DNA of 64,000 nucleotides from Bolinopsis microptera (taxonomy: Eukaryota > Ctenophora > Tentaculata > Lobata > Bolinopsidae): NCBI RefSeq assembly GCF_026151205.1, contig NC_087079.1:3242730-3306729 (forward strand), in the 5' to 3' direction. The notes beneath the pieces are model-generated. The model saw only the letters and a list, made by a program, of their open reading frames with translations. It ran no database searches and was not told where the DNA came from. Positions 52,791 through 63,800 of this stretch are shown here, piece after piece (positions within the stretch are counted from its first letter, which is position 1; every line of letters starts with the position of its first letter). The position numbers and the translations under genes are program-made.

Positions 52791-53953
52791 CTGAAAACAC
52801 ATTTCTGTTACCATGACAACGTTACCATTACAAGTTACCCGTGATGGGGAGTGTCATGAGGTTACGTGACTGATAAAGTTAATACACCTCCTCCCCACTA
52901 ATAGTGCACTAACCTGGAAATGAGGGAGTAGACTCCAAAAAGTGAGGACCAGCGTCATGTCAGTAACTTTTAAAAAAGCCCGGGCCTATTTTAGATCCTG
53001 AAATTAGTGCCAGGAGTCTGTTTCGTGGATTATATTGTTGGCTTTAAAGGGATTTAAAAAGTGTAAACAGTATAAGGGTATTTATAAAACACATAATTAC
53101 TGAACACGTGTCGAGATTAACTTAAAACGTGAAAAATCAATAATCAAGTAATCACACGTTTCCTTGCCCCTTCCCTTGTCTGAAAAGTGAAAACTATCCC
53201 CTCCCCTTTCACCGAACGTGTGTCTAATCACGAGCAATTTAAATCAAACACGTAAAAACAAGTAACACATAAATGCGAGTACAGAGGCAGTCAACTACAT
53301 ATCATGAATGGTAGTCAACTGATAGTGCGGAGAAACACGGCACACACGTTAGGCCAGGAATGTTCCGCGCCATATAAGGAATAATTCACTGGGTGTACAA
53401 ATAAACAATGTGGTTGGGCCGTGAACTGGTGGTATTTTTTACACAACTTGTTTTAGTGGGCTTGTCAAGTCCTGCTCGATTATAGTAGTATAGAAGTGGG
53501 GCGGAACACCATAGTATGAAGACACAGGCACTTTTAGAGTCCATTTTAATATCACTTTTCACGCTCAGTGCTTCAGACTTTAAATTAAAACTGGCACTTT
53601 CCATTTTAACTTCGGCTAATTGATCCCTTACCAATATAAGATAAGTTGTAAATGTAAGTATGAATTGGGGGTCAAATAAGACAGTAGTTTTTATGTTCTT
53701 ATGTGACTTTTTAATCTATAATTCCGATCCCGGCCAAAAACTCAAAATTGGCCGGGGCCGGGAATAAACACCTCCCCCGGCGCCGGGAATCCCGGTCGTT
53801 CAGTGCATTACAGCACAGTAAACAGAGCCAAAGTTGTTACTTGTCAAATGCTAAAATAGAATCTCTAGAATACAAATAAATTCATTCGATCACGGATCAA
53901 CATCGAAAATGACGTCACAACGACGGTAATGTCAATGACGTCACGAAGCTCAC

Positions 53954-54033
53954 TTGAAGTTTTTGCTGCTGTCTGAGTTTATCAGCTTGTTCACCAGTCT
54001 CTGTACTTCTTCAGCGTGCTGATTCAACAGCTC
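53954..54033 (-). CDS. candidate coiled-coil exon upstream of the Smr-like exon
   Basis: On the minus strand: acceptor catcttccgcag, donor TTCAA|gtgagc, leaving in phase 2. Encodes ELLNQHAEEVQRLVNKLINS and DSSKNF. Just upstream (54034-54076), after another acceptor (gattatttcag), a second open stretch EKLKALKDQKASSA is in a different frame, as if one extra G had been inserted near 54030. If not spliced at the donor, the frame ends at a TGA one codon later. Confidence 0.4.
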
Positions 54034-54099
54034 CTGCGGAAGATGCTTTTTGGTCTTTCAGCGCTTTTAGCTTCTCCTGAAATAATCGAGAGGTAATAT

Positions 54100-56092
54100 T
54101 GTCTTCTTTCTCTAATAACAAACAAAATAATAAACAAACAAATAAGCAAAGTTTTGTCTGCTTTCAAGCTCAAAGTAATAGTAACACTAACACGACTCAC
54201 GAGCCCTTTAAAGCTTGTAATAATGTAAGGCGTGACTGTGTTTTCTATGGACAAAATTATTTCAACCTAATTTCTGCATGACAATGTTTAACCTAATTTC
54301 TACATGACTATGATCCAGCTATCAGGAAAATTTAAACATCTAATAATTTAAAATTATATCATTAGAACTAGAAGTTCATTTAAAAGTATCGAAATCTTAG
54401 TTCTATTTTTACAGTCACCTTTTTAACTATTGAGTTCAATGATTGCTAACTTTGATTTACTCTTTAACTAAAATTTGCTGAAATTAAAAAGTTGTATGAT
54501 AAAAAGGTACACAAAATCAAAAACTTAGTCGATTAAACTCGTTTCTAGTCGCGTCCAAACTTACTTATTATTATTAAAGTTAAACGTTAGAATTTATAAA
54601 TAATAGTAAAACAGGATTTAATATCTCCCAAAGGATCAACCTCGTGAACTGTAACTTCGATTTAATAAAAGGCTCGAATAAAAGCAAAGAGGTTACTAAG
54701 CACTTACCTATTACCCCCATGACATAAGGTTAAAATTCTCCCCTAACGAGATATTGGCGAAAAACTGTCTCGATCACGTGATATGACCGTATAAGGAAGT
54801 TAGCCTAATTTCTCTATAGTGTTTCAGTATATGCTTTTGTAAAGGGTTTGGTTAGGGTTAGGCCGTTAGGGTTGGGATCTGATTAGAGGGTTATGGTTTC
54901 CGGGTTTCGAATAGTTGTTTAGGGCCATCTACAGAACGGGTTGAAGAAGTCACGTGACAGGCGATTGTAGAGTGATTAATCATCATCCACCATATAAACT
55001 GCCATCGTAAACAGTTAATGAATTAGGTATCAACAATCAAGCACAATATATAATACAGCAGGGCTGATTACTGCTGACACATTATAAAGCAACTAAGAGC
55101 AGAAATATGGATGATGGAATAACGCGAGGCAACAGTGACAAGTGAACTGGGCGGAATTAAGGCGCGAACAGTGAACGCACGAGGTGTAAAGCTCAAAGTG
55201 CTCCTTCATCAATTATGTTCACTCTTAGACGGATTTGACACGCGAAATTGCGCGGCAATTATGCGCGGCGCGTAAAACTTTTGTAAACCTTTCGGACAAG
55301 GGTCAAATTATTTTTCTACTGTCAACACAGCCCAAGTTATACATGTTTTAATATCAAAAAATGTCCAATTTTTTTGTATCATTTTTAACTAATTTCTTTT
55401 TCAAATCGCTGCCACATCAAAATTATTTTACGAAAGTACATTAAATTTTCACAGAAAGCTAGCTTAATCGTTTTAGAACTATATTAAAAAAGAATTTAAT
55501 ATAAAAAATGTTAAAACTTTAAAATTATCAATTGAATAAATTGCCAACGTCCAAATATGTGTAAAATACGACGAAGAGGGGTCACAACACTGCGCGCAGC
55601 AGTGATGAGGGGACCTTAGAATTTACTTCCAAATATTCGCGTTTAAGTCCTGTGAAAGTGTGTAGAATCAAAAAATACGCCGGACTGTGAAATCGACAAT
55701 TCGTGCAATATCACGCCGCGCTCCTATTGGCTGATAGCAATTTTGGGCTGTGACGTCACTTATGTGTACGTTAAGGCCAACGTGCGCGCGCACCCTTCGC
55801 TCGTGTCAACATTTTGTTCTGTTCTGTTTTAACTACGTCGTGTTACCTTTGGCGTTTGCGAAAGCGGTATCTTTGGTTGCACTGAATTAGTCTAGTTACG
55901 AATAATTCTCTTTAATAATAATAGTTAAATGTTACTCAGAAAGGCTTTATTTCTTGTAGTTGTAGTAGGTATTTCTATTTATAATTAATAGCTAAGATAA
56001 GTAGCATCCGCTAACTAAACCACAAACTGCTATTTTGTTTTGACTTGTTTGAAACCCGATATGGACACAATTAAAAAGAATGTATGATGTAG
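54100..56092. other. intergenic, no genes recognised
   Basis: AT-rich. A short run of TTAGGG-like motifs lies near 54850-54880. Around 55720-55870 an ATTGG box, a TGACGTCA site and CpG-rich sequence (GTGCGCGCGCACCC) look promoter-like, but no gene start was found beside them. Confidence 0.4.
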
Positions 56093-56094
56093 TA

Positions 56095-57375
56095 CCTTAC
56101 TCGGGATTATTATAACCGGGATAAAGTGGTGGGTTTTGGAAGATTCCGCCATATTTTTCCCGGTCAAAAATTTTACCAGTCATAAAAAAACCCGCCGACT
56201 CAGATTATGGGGTTCCAAGGGGGTGGTGATCATCATATTTTACCTGAAGTCTCATATGTGCTAGAGAAGACTTTTGAAGCAGTGGATGGAGGGCTGTAAC
56301 TTTATTGGCGGTTGCTACCATAATTTCGTTATAAAAATCACAATTTGGTTATAGAAATCAGATTTCAGGGTGGACCGTAATTCTCACTTTTCTTGCCCAT
56401 GAAGTGAGTAAACTGTGCCACTATTTCATGGTCCACGGTGGATTGATTACTGGAGCAGTTGAAGATGCAAAGCCAAGACGTTCCCCAATACCAAGCGGTG
56501 GGCAGGAAATTAAGCTCCGGCTGACCTTCAGAGCAGTAGCCCCATTAGCGGACAAAATGAAAGTCTTGTTAAGACAACAATAGGGGGGGGGGGGGGGGAG
56601 CCAAGTAGATATTTGTAGATATTTGTAGATTAATGTAGAATGGATAATCCACGAAAAAAGTGGATGACATTCTACAAATTTATACATTTATCTCCAAAAA
56701 TTCAGTAGAATTTCTGGGCACATATTTGAGATTACATTTTTGTAGATAAATGTAGATATTTGTAGACTATTGTCAATGGATAATTCACGAAAATTCTACA
56801 AATTTATACATTTATCTCAAAAAATTCAGTAGAATTTCTGGGCACATAATTGAGATATACATTTTTTGTAGATAAATGTAGATATTTGTAGATTATTGTA
56901 ATGGATAATTCACGAAAAAAGTGGATGACATTATCCAAATATCTACAAAAATCTACTTGGCTCCCCCCCCCCCCCCCCCCAACAATACAACTTCGAATTT
57001 GACGGTCAGCAGCAGGGGGATATCAATAATGATAATGGAGGGGACATTAGCGATAATGAGAATGAGAATACGCTTTAATGAAGATTTGACTTATTATTGC
57101 TATAGATTTATTTTCCTTTAAATACATAGACGTGTCTTTTTTTCTATTTCTGAGTAATATCAGTAACTGTAAATCGAAATAACTTCTTTAACAAGTAACA
57201 AAAACAGAAATTTAGGTTGAAAATTTGTTGACCTCTGAAAAAATCTTGAAAGGTCGGCCACCGGTAAATACATGACCGGGATAATTTGGCGGGTTTTGGG
57301 AAATTCCGCCATATTTTTCCCGGTTATTAATTTTCCCAGTCATAAATTAACCCGCTATAATATTCCCGAGTAAGG
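56095..57375. mobile_element. TA-flanked TIR element carrying a nested insertion
   Basis: Ends are inverted: CCTTACTCGGGATTATTATA at the left, complement at the right, flanked by TA on both sides. Internal arms also match (CGGGTTTTGG, TTCCGCCATATTTTTCCCGG). A second element interrupts it at 56583-56980, so it is about 0.88 kb without the nest. TA duplication suits Tc1/mariner, but no transposase is present. Confidence 0.65.
56583..56980. mobile_element. nested palindromic element with G-run and C-run ends
   Basis: Starts with about 16 G then AGCCAAGTAGAT; ends ATCTACTTGGCT then 18 or so C. Flanked by AACAATA on both sides (8 bp if one C is counted). Arms contain repeated GTAGATATTTGTAGAT and TGGATAATYCACGAAAAAAG motifs in inverted positions. 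No coding capacity. Confidence 0.75.
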
Positions 57376-58027
57376 TAGAAGACATTTTACTAACTGGCCC
57401 TTGGCGCCTCTAGTCCTATCTGAGTACGCACGTGCGGTTTGACACTGCGCGTGTACCGGCCTTTAGTTGTACACTCATTTATAATTTACCGTTTTAGTTT
57501 GCTGTGACTTGAGTGTAAAGCGTAACAAATGTGGATGTGTTCGTCTGCTATGCTTGGTGTAATAGTTGCAAATCTTGCTTACGTTATAAGTAGTGTCACA
57601 TAGTGAGTTAGAACTTAAAAGCTTGGTGCTTGGTGCTTGTCCAACTGGAATGAAGACATGCATTTCATACCTACCCGATCCATTTTTATTAGGACTGTGT
57701 TGTGTTGATATGACATGTTGATATATCAACTGTGGTACGAAACAGGGAGTTGCTTAGGTGTTACGTTGGGAGCTATAAATATGCATAATTTACATGCCTT
57801 TCTGTGTGACTTCAATCTTATTCCAGGTGTATCTCGGCTCATGCGTTATCGTAGAGTGATAATTCTTTTTTCAACCGGTCATAAAAAGTCTCCTCTCCTC
57901 TGGTTATAGGCTCGTTAGTATCGTAAATTGTTAATGTATTCTTAATTAGTAATTTAGTCGGCCCGCACGCTCATTTTACCTGTATTTCTATATGCGCGGA
58001 TCAGAGCAACTCACATAATTGACTTAC

Positions 58028-58101
58028 CTGAGGACCCCAGGCTATTATGTTCATTAACATATAAAGATTTGGCGGAATGACAGGCTGAGCGCGGCCCAGT
58101 A
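58028..58101 (+). repeat. dispersed repeat family, copy 4
   Basis: CCTGAGGACCCCAGGCTATT... to GCGGCCCAGT, the exact reverse complement of 22377-22450 over 74 bp. Confidence 0.9.
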
Positions 58102-59652
58102 AATAATTGACGTCACAGGTTCAAATTGTTTTGGCTGGATATCTCGGCGCGCGAATGAAATACAACTTTGCGGATTTCACTAAAGTGGTTTATACGATTA
58201 ATGTAATAAAAGGATTTGCACGAGAAAAAACTTTTTCTAAGGTCCCCTCATCCTTTAACTTTGCGGATTTCTGTACTCTGATTGGCTGAATTGTGTCACG
58301 TGCTAGCTTACTGGGCCCCGCGTCAAGTGCTAGCTGCTTGACATTGGAATGTGCCTTAACGGGTGATACTCGTAAAATATCTGTTCCATATATTGGACCG
58401 TCGACGAGTCCAACTCGGCGCGCGTCCTGGTAGGTTGTAAACCTACAAAATGTGCCAAGCGTGCAATTAATCACTCCCAGGAAATTTTACTGACTGGCGG
58501 GCTTGCTAGAGGTAATCATTTTTTAATATCATGTTTATACTTTATCGTCGTGCGTGACGTAAAGCTCGCTGCTCGCACACGTTTTACAATTTGAATTCAG
58601 CCATGTAGTCATATCATGACATTGACAACCATGACATTAATTTGCAAAGTTATAAAGCTGCGACCTTTTATTTGGCCCAAAATCATACTTTTCGGGATAA
58701 CTTAAAATTTGTAATAACAGATAAGCACTAAACATGACATTCCGTGAATTTAGTGGAAATTATATTTAATGTTTAAGTTGTAGCTTGATGCTTGCTCTAA
58801 CCAGAGCCCTCTCGCCCGCAGTAGCGCGCGACCGCCGAAGGCGGCAAAAGAGGGCTCTATAGATGGCCACAAACTGGCACCACAAATCGTGGTGCCAGAT
58901 TTCCTCCCATATTTCTGATGCCGCGCGCGACGTGTTTGGTGTTAGTCATGTCTAGTTACTGCAACTGTGAAACAAGCGCGTCACGCAGTACGCGTAGGCA
59001 CATGGCTATGTGTAGCTTGATGCACTACTGGGCCGCGCCGCGCATCTTCTCGCAACCACGAATGCAGATCGGCGAGATGCGAAGGATTGACATCGTGAAT
59101 CAATTAAAAGCCTACACATTTTGGTGTATGAGATTGAAAATAGTTTATACGACGTTTCTGGGCTGAAATACAAAAATTCGAGTGACCGTGAAACCCTGAA
59201 TTAAAAAAGGATGTAGCCGAAAACGCCCGTATTGCATTTAGTACAAAAATGCAATAATTAAGTCCAAATGTTTTAAGCATCATCTAGAGAAATGATAACC
59301 GTCGAGAAATCGTTTTTAACACAAAAAGCTAACGAGTTTCCCTTTCGTATCAGACTATCGGCTCCAAAAATAGACATCAAGAAGCGCGAGGAAAATACAT
59401 GATACAGCGATAATCAGTTTCAGTTTCAGTTTCAGTTTCAGTCACATTTTTGATTTTCATCAAAATTCTTAGTTTTGCGATTCAATATTGTATTGAATTT
59501 ATTTTAATCTTTGAGGATCAGAACAAACTTTTCGTTTTAATTACACGATTCCTTACAAAACAAAATACATAAACATAATACCATAGTCTCAAAAAATATA
59601 AATTCATCAGAAATTTATAAGTACATCAATTTCAATAACGCCATAAAGTAAC

Positions 59653-60176
59653 AAGGAGTGTAATATAAGGTAACAAAACCACGTGACTACCTTATAAGGA
59701 GTGTAATATAAAGTATCAACACCACGCGACTACCTTATAAGGAGTGTAATATAAAGTAACAACACCACGTGACTACCTTATAAGGAGTGTAATATAAAGT
59801 ATCAACACCACGTGACTACCTTATAAGGAGTGTAATATAAAGTAACAACACCACGTGACTATCTTACAAGGAGTGTAATATAAAGTAACAACACCACGTG
59901 ACTACCTTATAAGGAGTGTAATATAAAATAACAACACCACGTGACTACCTTATAAGGAGTGTAATATAAAATAACAACACCACGTGACTACCTTATAAGG
60001 AGTGTAATATAAAATAACAACACCACGTGACTACCTTATAAGGAGTGTAATATAAAATAACAACACCACGTGACTATCTTACAAGGAGTATAATATAAAG
60101 TAACAACACCACGTGACTACCTTATAAGGAGTGTAATATAAAGTAACAACACCACGTGACTATCTTACAAGGAGTG
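59653..60176. repeat. 43-bp tandem repeat with CACGTGAC boxes
   Basis: About 12 copies of a 43-bp unit with CACGTGACTACCTTATAAGG and AGTGTAATATAAAGTAACAA. Copies differ by one to three substitutions; one has CACGCGAC. There are no unique spacers, so it is not a CRISPR-like array. Confidence 0.95.
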
Positions 60177-60434
60177 TCTCTTTTTTAATCGTCCATGTTA
60201 GGCTTCTCTAATCTCTATCTGAAGTTCGAAGTTCACATTAAAATATACAAAATTAAATAATCAACAAGATCAGCAATAGATTTTTATAAAAATTTCAAGT
60301 CCCCATCATATCTCTGTTAACAATTTCCCAAATTATATCGGCAATAAAAGTGTCATTGTATATTATAAATGTCAATACGGTCACACGTTTTAAGCCTTCT
60401 CATCAGATACACAAATTATTGATTGGAATATAAA

Positions 60435-60612
60435 CAAGAAATGTGGCCGCTTTTATTTTGTGGATGGCTGCTCAATTTCCCGATCCGTGATGGCGTATTT
60501 TATCATATTCCATACAACCTGGCCTGGGGACCTCAAGCTTTACTGTTTATAACTATAAGCATGCAAATGTGGGCATGGTGGAGTGACAGTCCGAGCGCCG
60601 CCCAGTTAATTC
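60435..60612 (+). repeat. dispersed repeat family, copy 5
   Basis: Extends the match with copy 1 across the 5' block (GTGGATGG, CCCGATCCGTGATGGCGTAT) and the 3' block (GTGGAGTGACAGTCCGAGCG). Confidence 0.75.
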
Positions 60613-60673
60613 CATATTCAACATTGATTTTGAAAATCGTGTATATTTGATATTTTTATGCAACCCTATATTA

Positions 60674-60679
60674 TTTATT
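60674..60679 (-). terminator. possible polyadenylation signal of the GPCR gene
   Basis: AATAAA on the minus strand, about 130 bases past the stop codon. Position fits, nothing more supports it. Confidence 0.35.
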
Positions 60680-60808
60680 GTTTAGGGGTCGTTCACTTAT
60701 TACGTAATGACATTTTGAAAATTTTTACCCTGCACTTACGGGAAAAAATAATTGGAATATAAAAAAATATGCTTCTGAATGCAATGCTCGATCTATTTAA
60801 CAACAAAA

Positions 60809-63800
60809 TTACCCTCTATCAGTAAGCAGCTTCCTAAACTGTAACAGCATCAATAACAACAACCCGTGAAGCAATACCAACTGAGGGTGAGGTGAACCCT
60901 GAGGTAATCTGTTCTGAACAACAACGTTTAATTCCATCTCCTCAATAGGGACCGGAGCTTCTACATTAATGCAGATTGCACTGCGGAGTCTAGATTTAAG
61001 CCTATTATATCTATCGATAACATGCTTTTCTAAAAGATTACCGTACAGCAGAGGATTAATGACTGAGTTGATGGGAAGTATGGCTAGGGAGAATATGGGG
61101 TATGTTGATGCCGCGTTTATAAGCTCCAGAGAGTGGAGTCCGCAAATGAAGATGAAAGGGACCCAACACATAAAATCAGTTAGAATTATAACTGCTATGT
61201 TTCTTTGAGTTTGAGCTTTCTTCTGGATATTTTCATTTTCTCTGTTCTGTTGCTCTACATGTTGACTTGAGGTTTTAGCTACTGTGTTGATGATCCCATA
61301 ACATACGCTGATGATAAAGAAGCAAAACAGATTAACTCCAAGACACGACCATACAAAACCGTTTTGCGGATCGTTTTTGTCCACAAAATATTTAAAAAGA
61401 CAAACACCGTCATTACCGTAAAAATGTATTTTCCTCCGATCAAGTGCTCCCTTCTCATAATCACTTGTTAACATTTCGTCAATAAGAGAGTTTATTCGCT
61501 TCCACGTGAACTTATCGTCCATCTTTATCCTCCCATAATAACCCTTTATCACACCCACATGAGTATCTCTGTCAACGTAGGGAAGAAACAACTTTATGTT
61601 AGGGTTGTACGTCATTCCATTTACGAACAAATCTTCGTACGTTGACATGAGAGGTCCAATGGCCATCATGAGGCTTAGAGTGGTGATTGTAGTGATAATC
61701 ACGGCAATTGTTACTGAAAGGTGCCTTAAAACATGTATTTTAAAATCAAAAACTTCAAACAAGCGATAAATACTCAGCAAGGTCATGGAAAACAGCGATA
61801 TTTGTGTCCCAAATGTGCTAATGACACCTAGAAAAGAGCACATATTACTTGATAACCAAACAAATTGTTGCCTGCAGTACCCTTTCCCATACACCATGGT
61901 ATCTACTATTGCAATAGACAACAGATATGATCCAGTAAGAAAGTCTCCAATGTTGATTAGCATTCCAAATAAAGTGTTGATTAATGTGCTGAATCTTCTG
62001 TCATTAACTAAAATTCGGATGTTACTGATAAATTTCGCTAAGTTAAGGATCACTGCAGTGGTCCCTATGACCCAGGTTACTATTTTTAGAACAATCCCCG
62101 AAACAATTTCCTTGCCACAGTCCTCACTGCACTCATCCGAGTAGTCACTGCATTGTACCTTACCGTTACACTTCTCCGAACTGGGTATCAGCTCGTTGGA
62201 TGATTCACAGGTAAACACACTGGTACAATTCTCTTCGTCCGAGCTGTCCCCGCAGTCATCCACCAGGTTACACACTTTATCATAAGTCAAACAGTGGTCA
62301 TTGGTGCACTGAAATAAGTTGTTGTCTTTCAATCCTTTTTCGTCGATATTAAGATTTCTTTTCAGAGGAATCAAAAATGTCAAACTTGAGCCGCTTCTTG
62401 TTACAGAGAAAGTTCTCGTATCCTTGTAAACTCCAGCGCAAGCAGCAGGTGGTAGGATTTTTAAGAGGCAGGAGGATGCCAAACATCTGTTACTACAAGC
62501 CATCAGCACGTACTGTTCTCCGTAGAAGCTGCTACAATCATGTTTGTTCTCTGGGAACATGATAGAGTTAGGAACTGCAGCTCCAATTATACCTTCCTCT
62601 GGGAACTCAAAAGATTTCTGCGAGCATTTTTCAATAAATCTTCCAATACTATTGGACACACCAGGTAAACAATATGAAAGAAATTTTGGCCCATTTTTTC
62701 GGGTTTTCCAAACTTTTCGTCGATGTTGGTAAGCCGTGTAAATCACATTTTTGAAAGGCCGAGTTTGTTCGCAGACTGCTTTCTCCGCCGCACAAGTATT
62801 CAATCCAATACAAAGATCTTCGATTTTAACAAACTCAGTGGATCCAACCCCGCACAAGAAGACATTCTCACAAACACTGCCCTGAGGGAGGTATCTAAAA
62901 GAGCTGCCAACATGGCAGGTGGGTCCCAGCCAGGAGTCCAGTTCATCCTCACCTCCCACACAGTCCTCTGTACCGTCATTTAGCCAGGATATAGGCAGGG
63001 GTGTTTGGTTCCCATTTTTATTATAGGATCTACGAATACAGGTGTGCTCAGTCATCTCTCTGCACTCCACTGAGTCTTCATCACTTTGATCAAAGCAATC
63101 AAAATATCCGTTACAAAGCTCATGCTTATGGACTCTACATGAAAATGAGGGTTGGTGACATAACAAATCAAAACCATCGTCACACATAGAATATTTACCA
63201 TCATTAAAAATATAGCCTTCAAAATATTTGTTACAAACGATAACTTCAGATAGAGACGTAGGGAACCCATCTACAGGGCAAGTAAGAACACTCCTCTTTT
63301 CGTCAGTGCAGTTTGTTTGGTCTAGAAAATATTTGCACATCGGCTCATGGAAAGGACTATACAACAAAACTTCACTCGAATCAAACGAACAAAGTGGTTG
63401 CTTCTTTAGACCAGCGCATCTTGTGAAGTTCTGTATAGGAACCCAATTGTTTCCACTGCAGAAGCTTTGAGTAATTAAACACCATTCGACACTAGGTCCA
63501 ACTTCCCAGTGGTAACAACCCGTCTCGTCCTCTCCATCGTCGCAGTCTTCATATCCATCACAAATATGTGCTGGTTGTACATAGTGAGGCGAAATTCCTT
63601 TTTTACACATGATACCATATATGTAACCGTTGCAATATGCTTCATCGAAACAATTTGTTAAGTCGCAAATACCATCGCATGGAACTTCAGCTTTGGTATT
63701 TGTGGCGGTGGTTTTACAATAGTCATCCAAGTTCAAGTCGCAAATAATGAGAGACTGCAGCTTTACCTGTCCACAAACCCAGTACCGACTCAAAACTTCT

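Larger units (their letters stand above)
57378..60808. other. intergenic with repeats
   Basis: Contains the dispersed repeat copies at 58028 and 60435, paired hairpins (58803-58898), a TTTCAG array (59414-59442) and the 43-bp array (59653-60176). ORFs at 58107, 58918 and 60423 overlap repeats or are too short to trust. Confidence 0.5.

Noticed and set aside
53386..53634. Minus-strand ORF with KMESASFNLKSEALSVKSDI
   Set aside because: The first half looks exon-like, but I found no matching acceptor and donor in phase with the neighbouring candidate exons.
54840..54880. Interstitial telomere-like TTAGGG motifs
   Set aside because: Only about three imperfect copies, too few to claim.
59653..60176. 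CRISPR-like array
   Set aside because: Units are contiguous, with no unique spacers, in a eukaryotic context.
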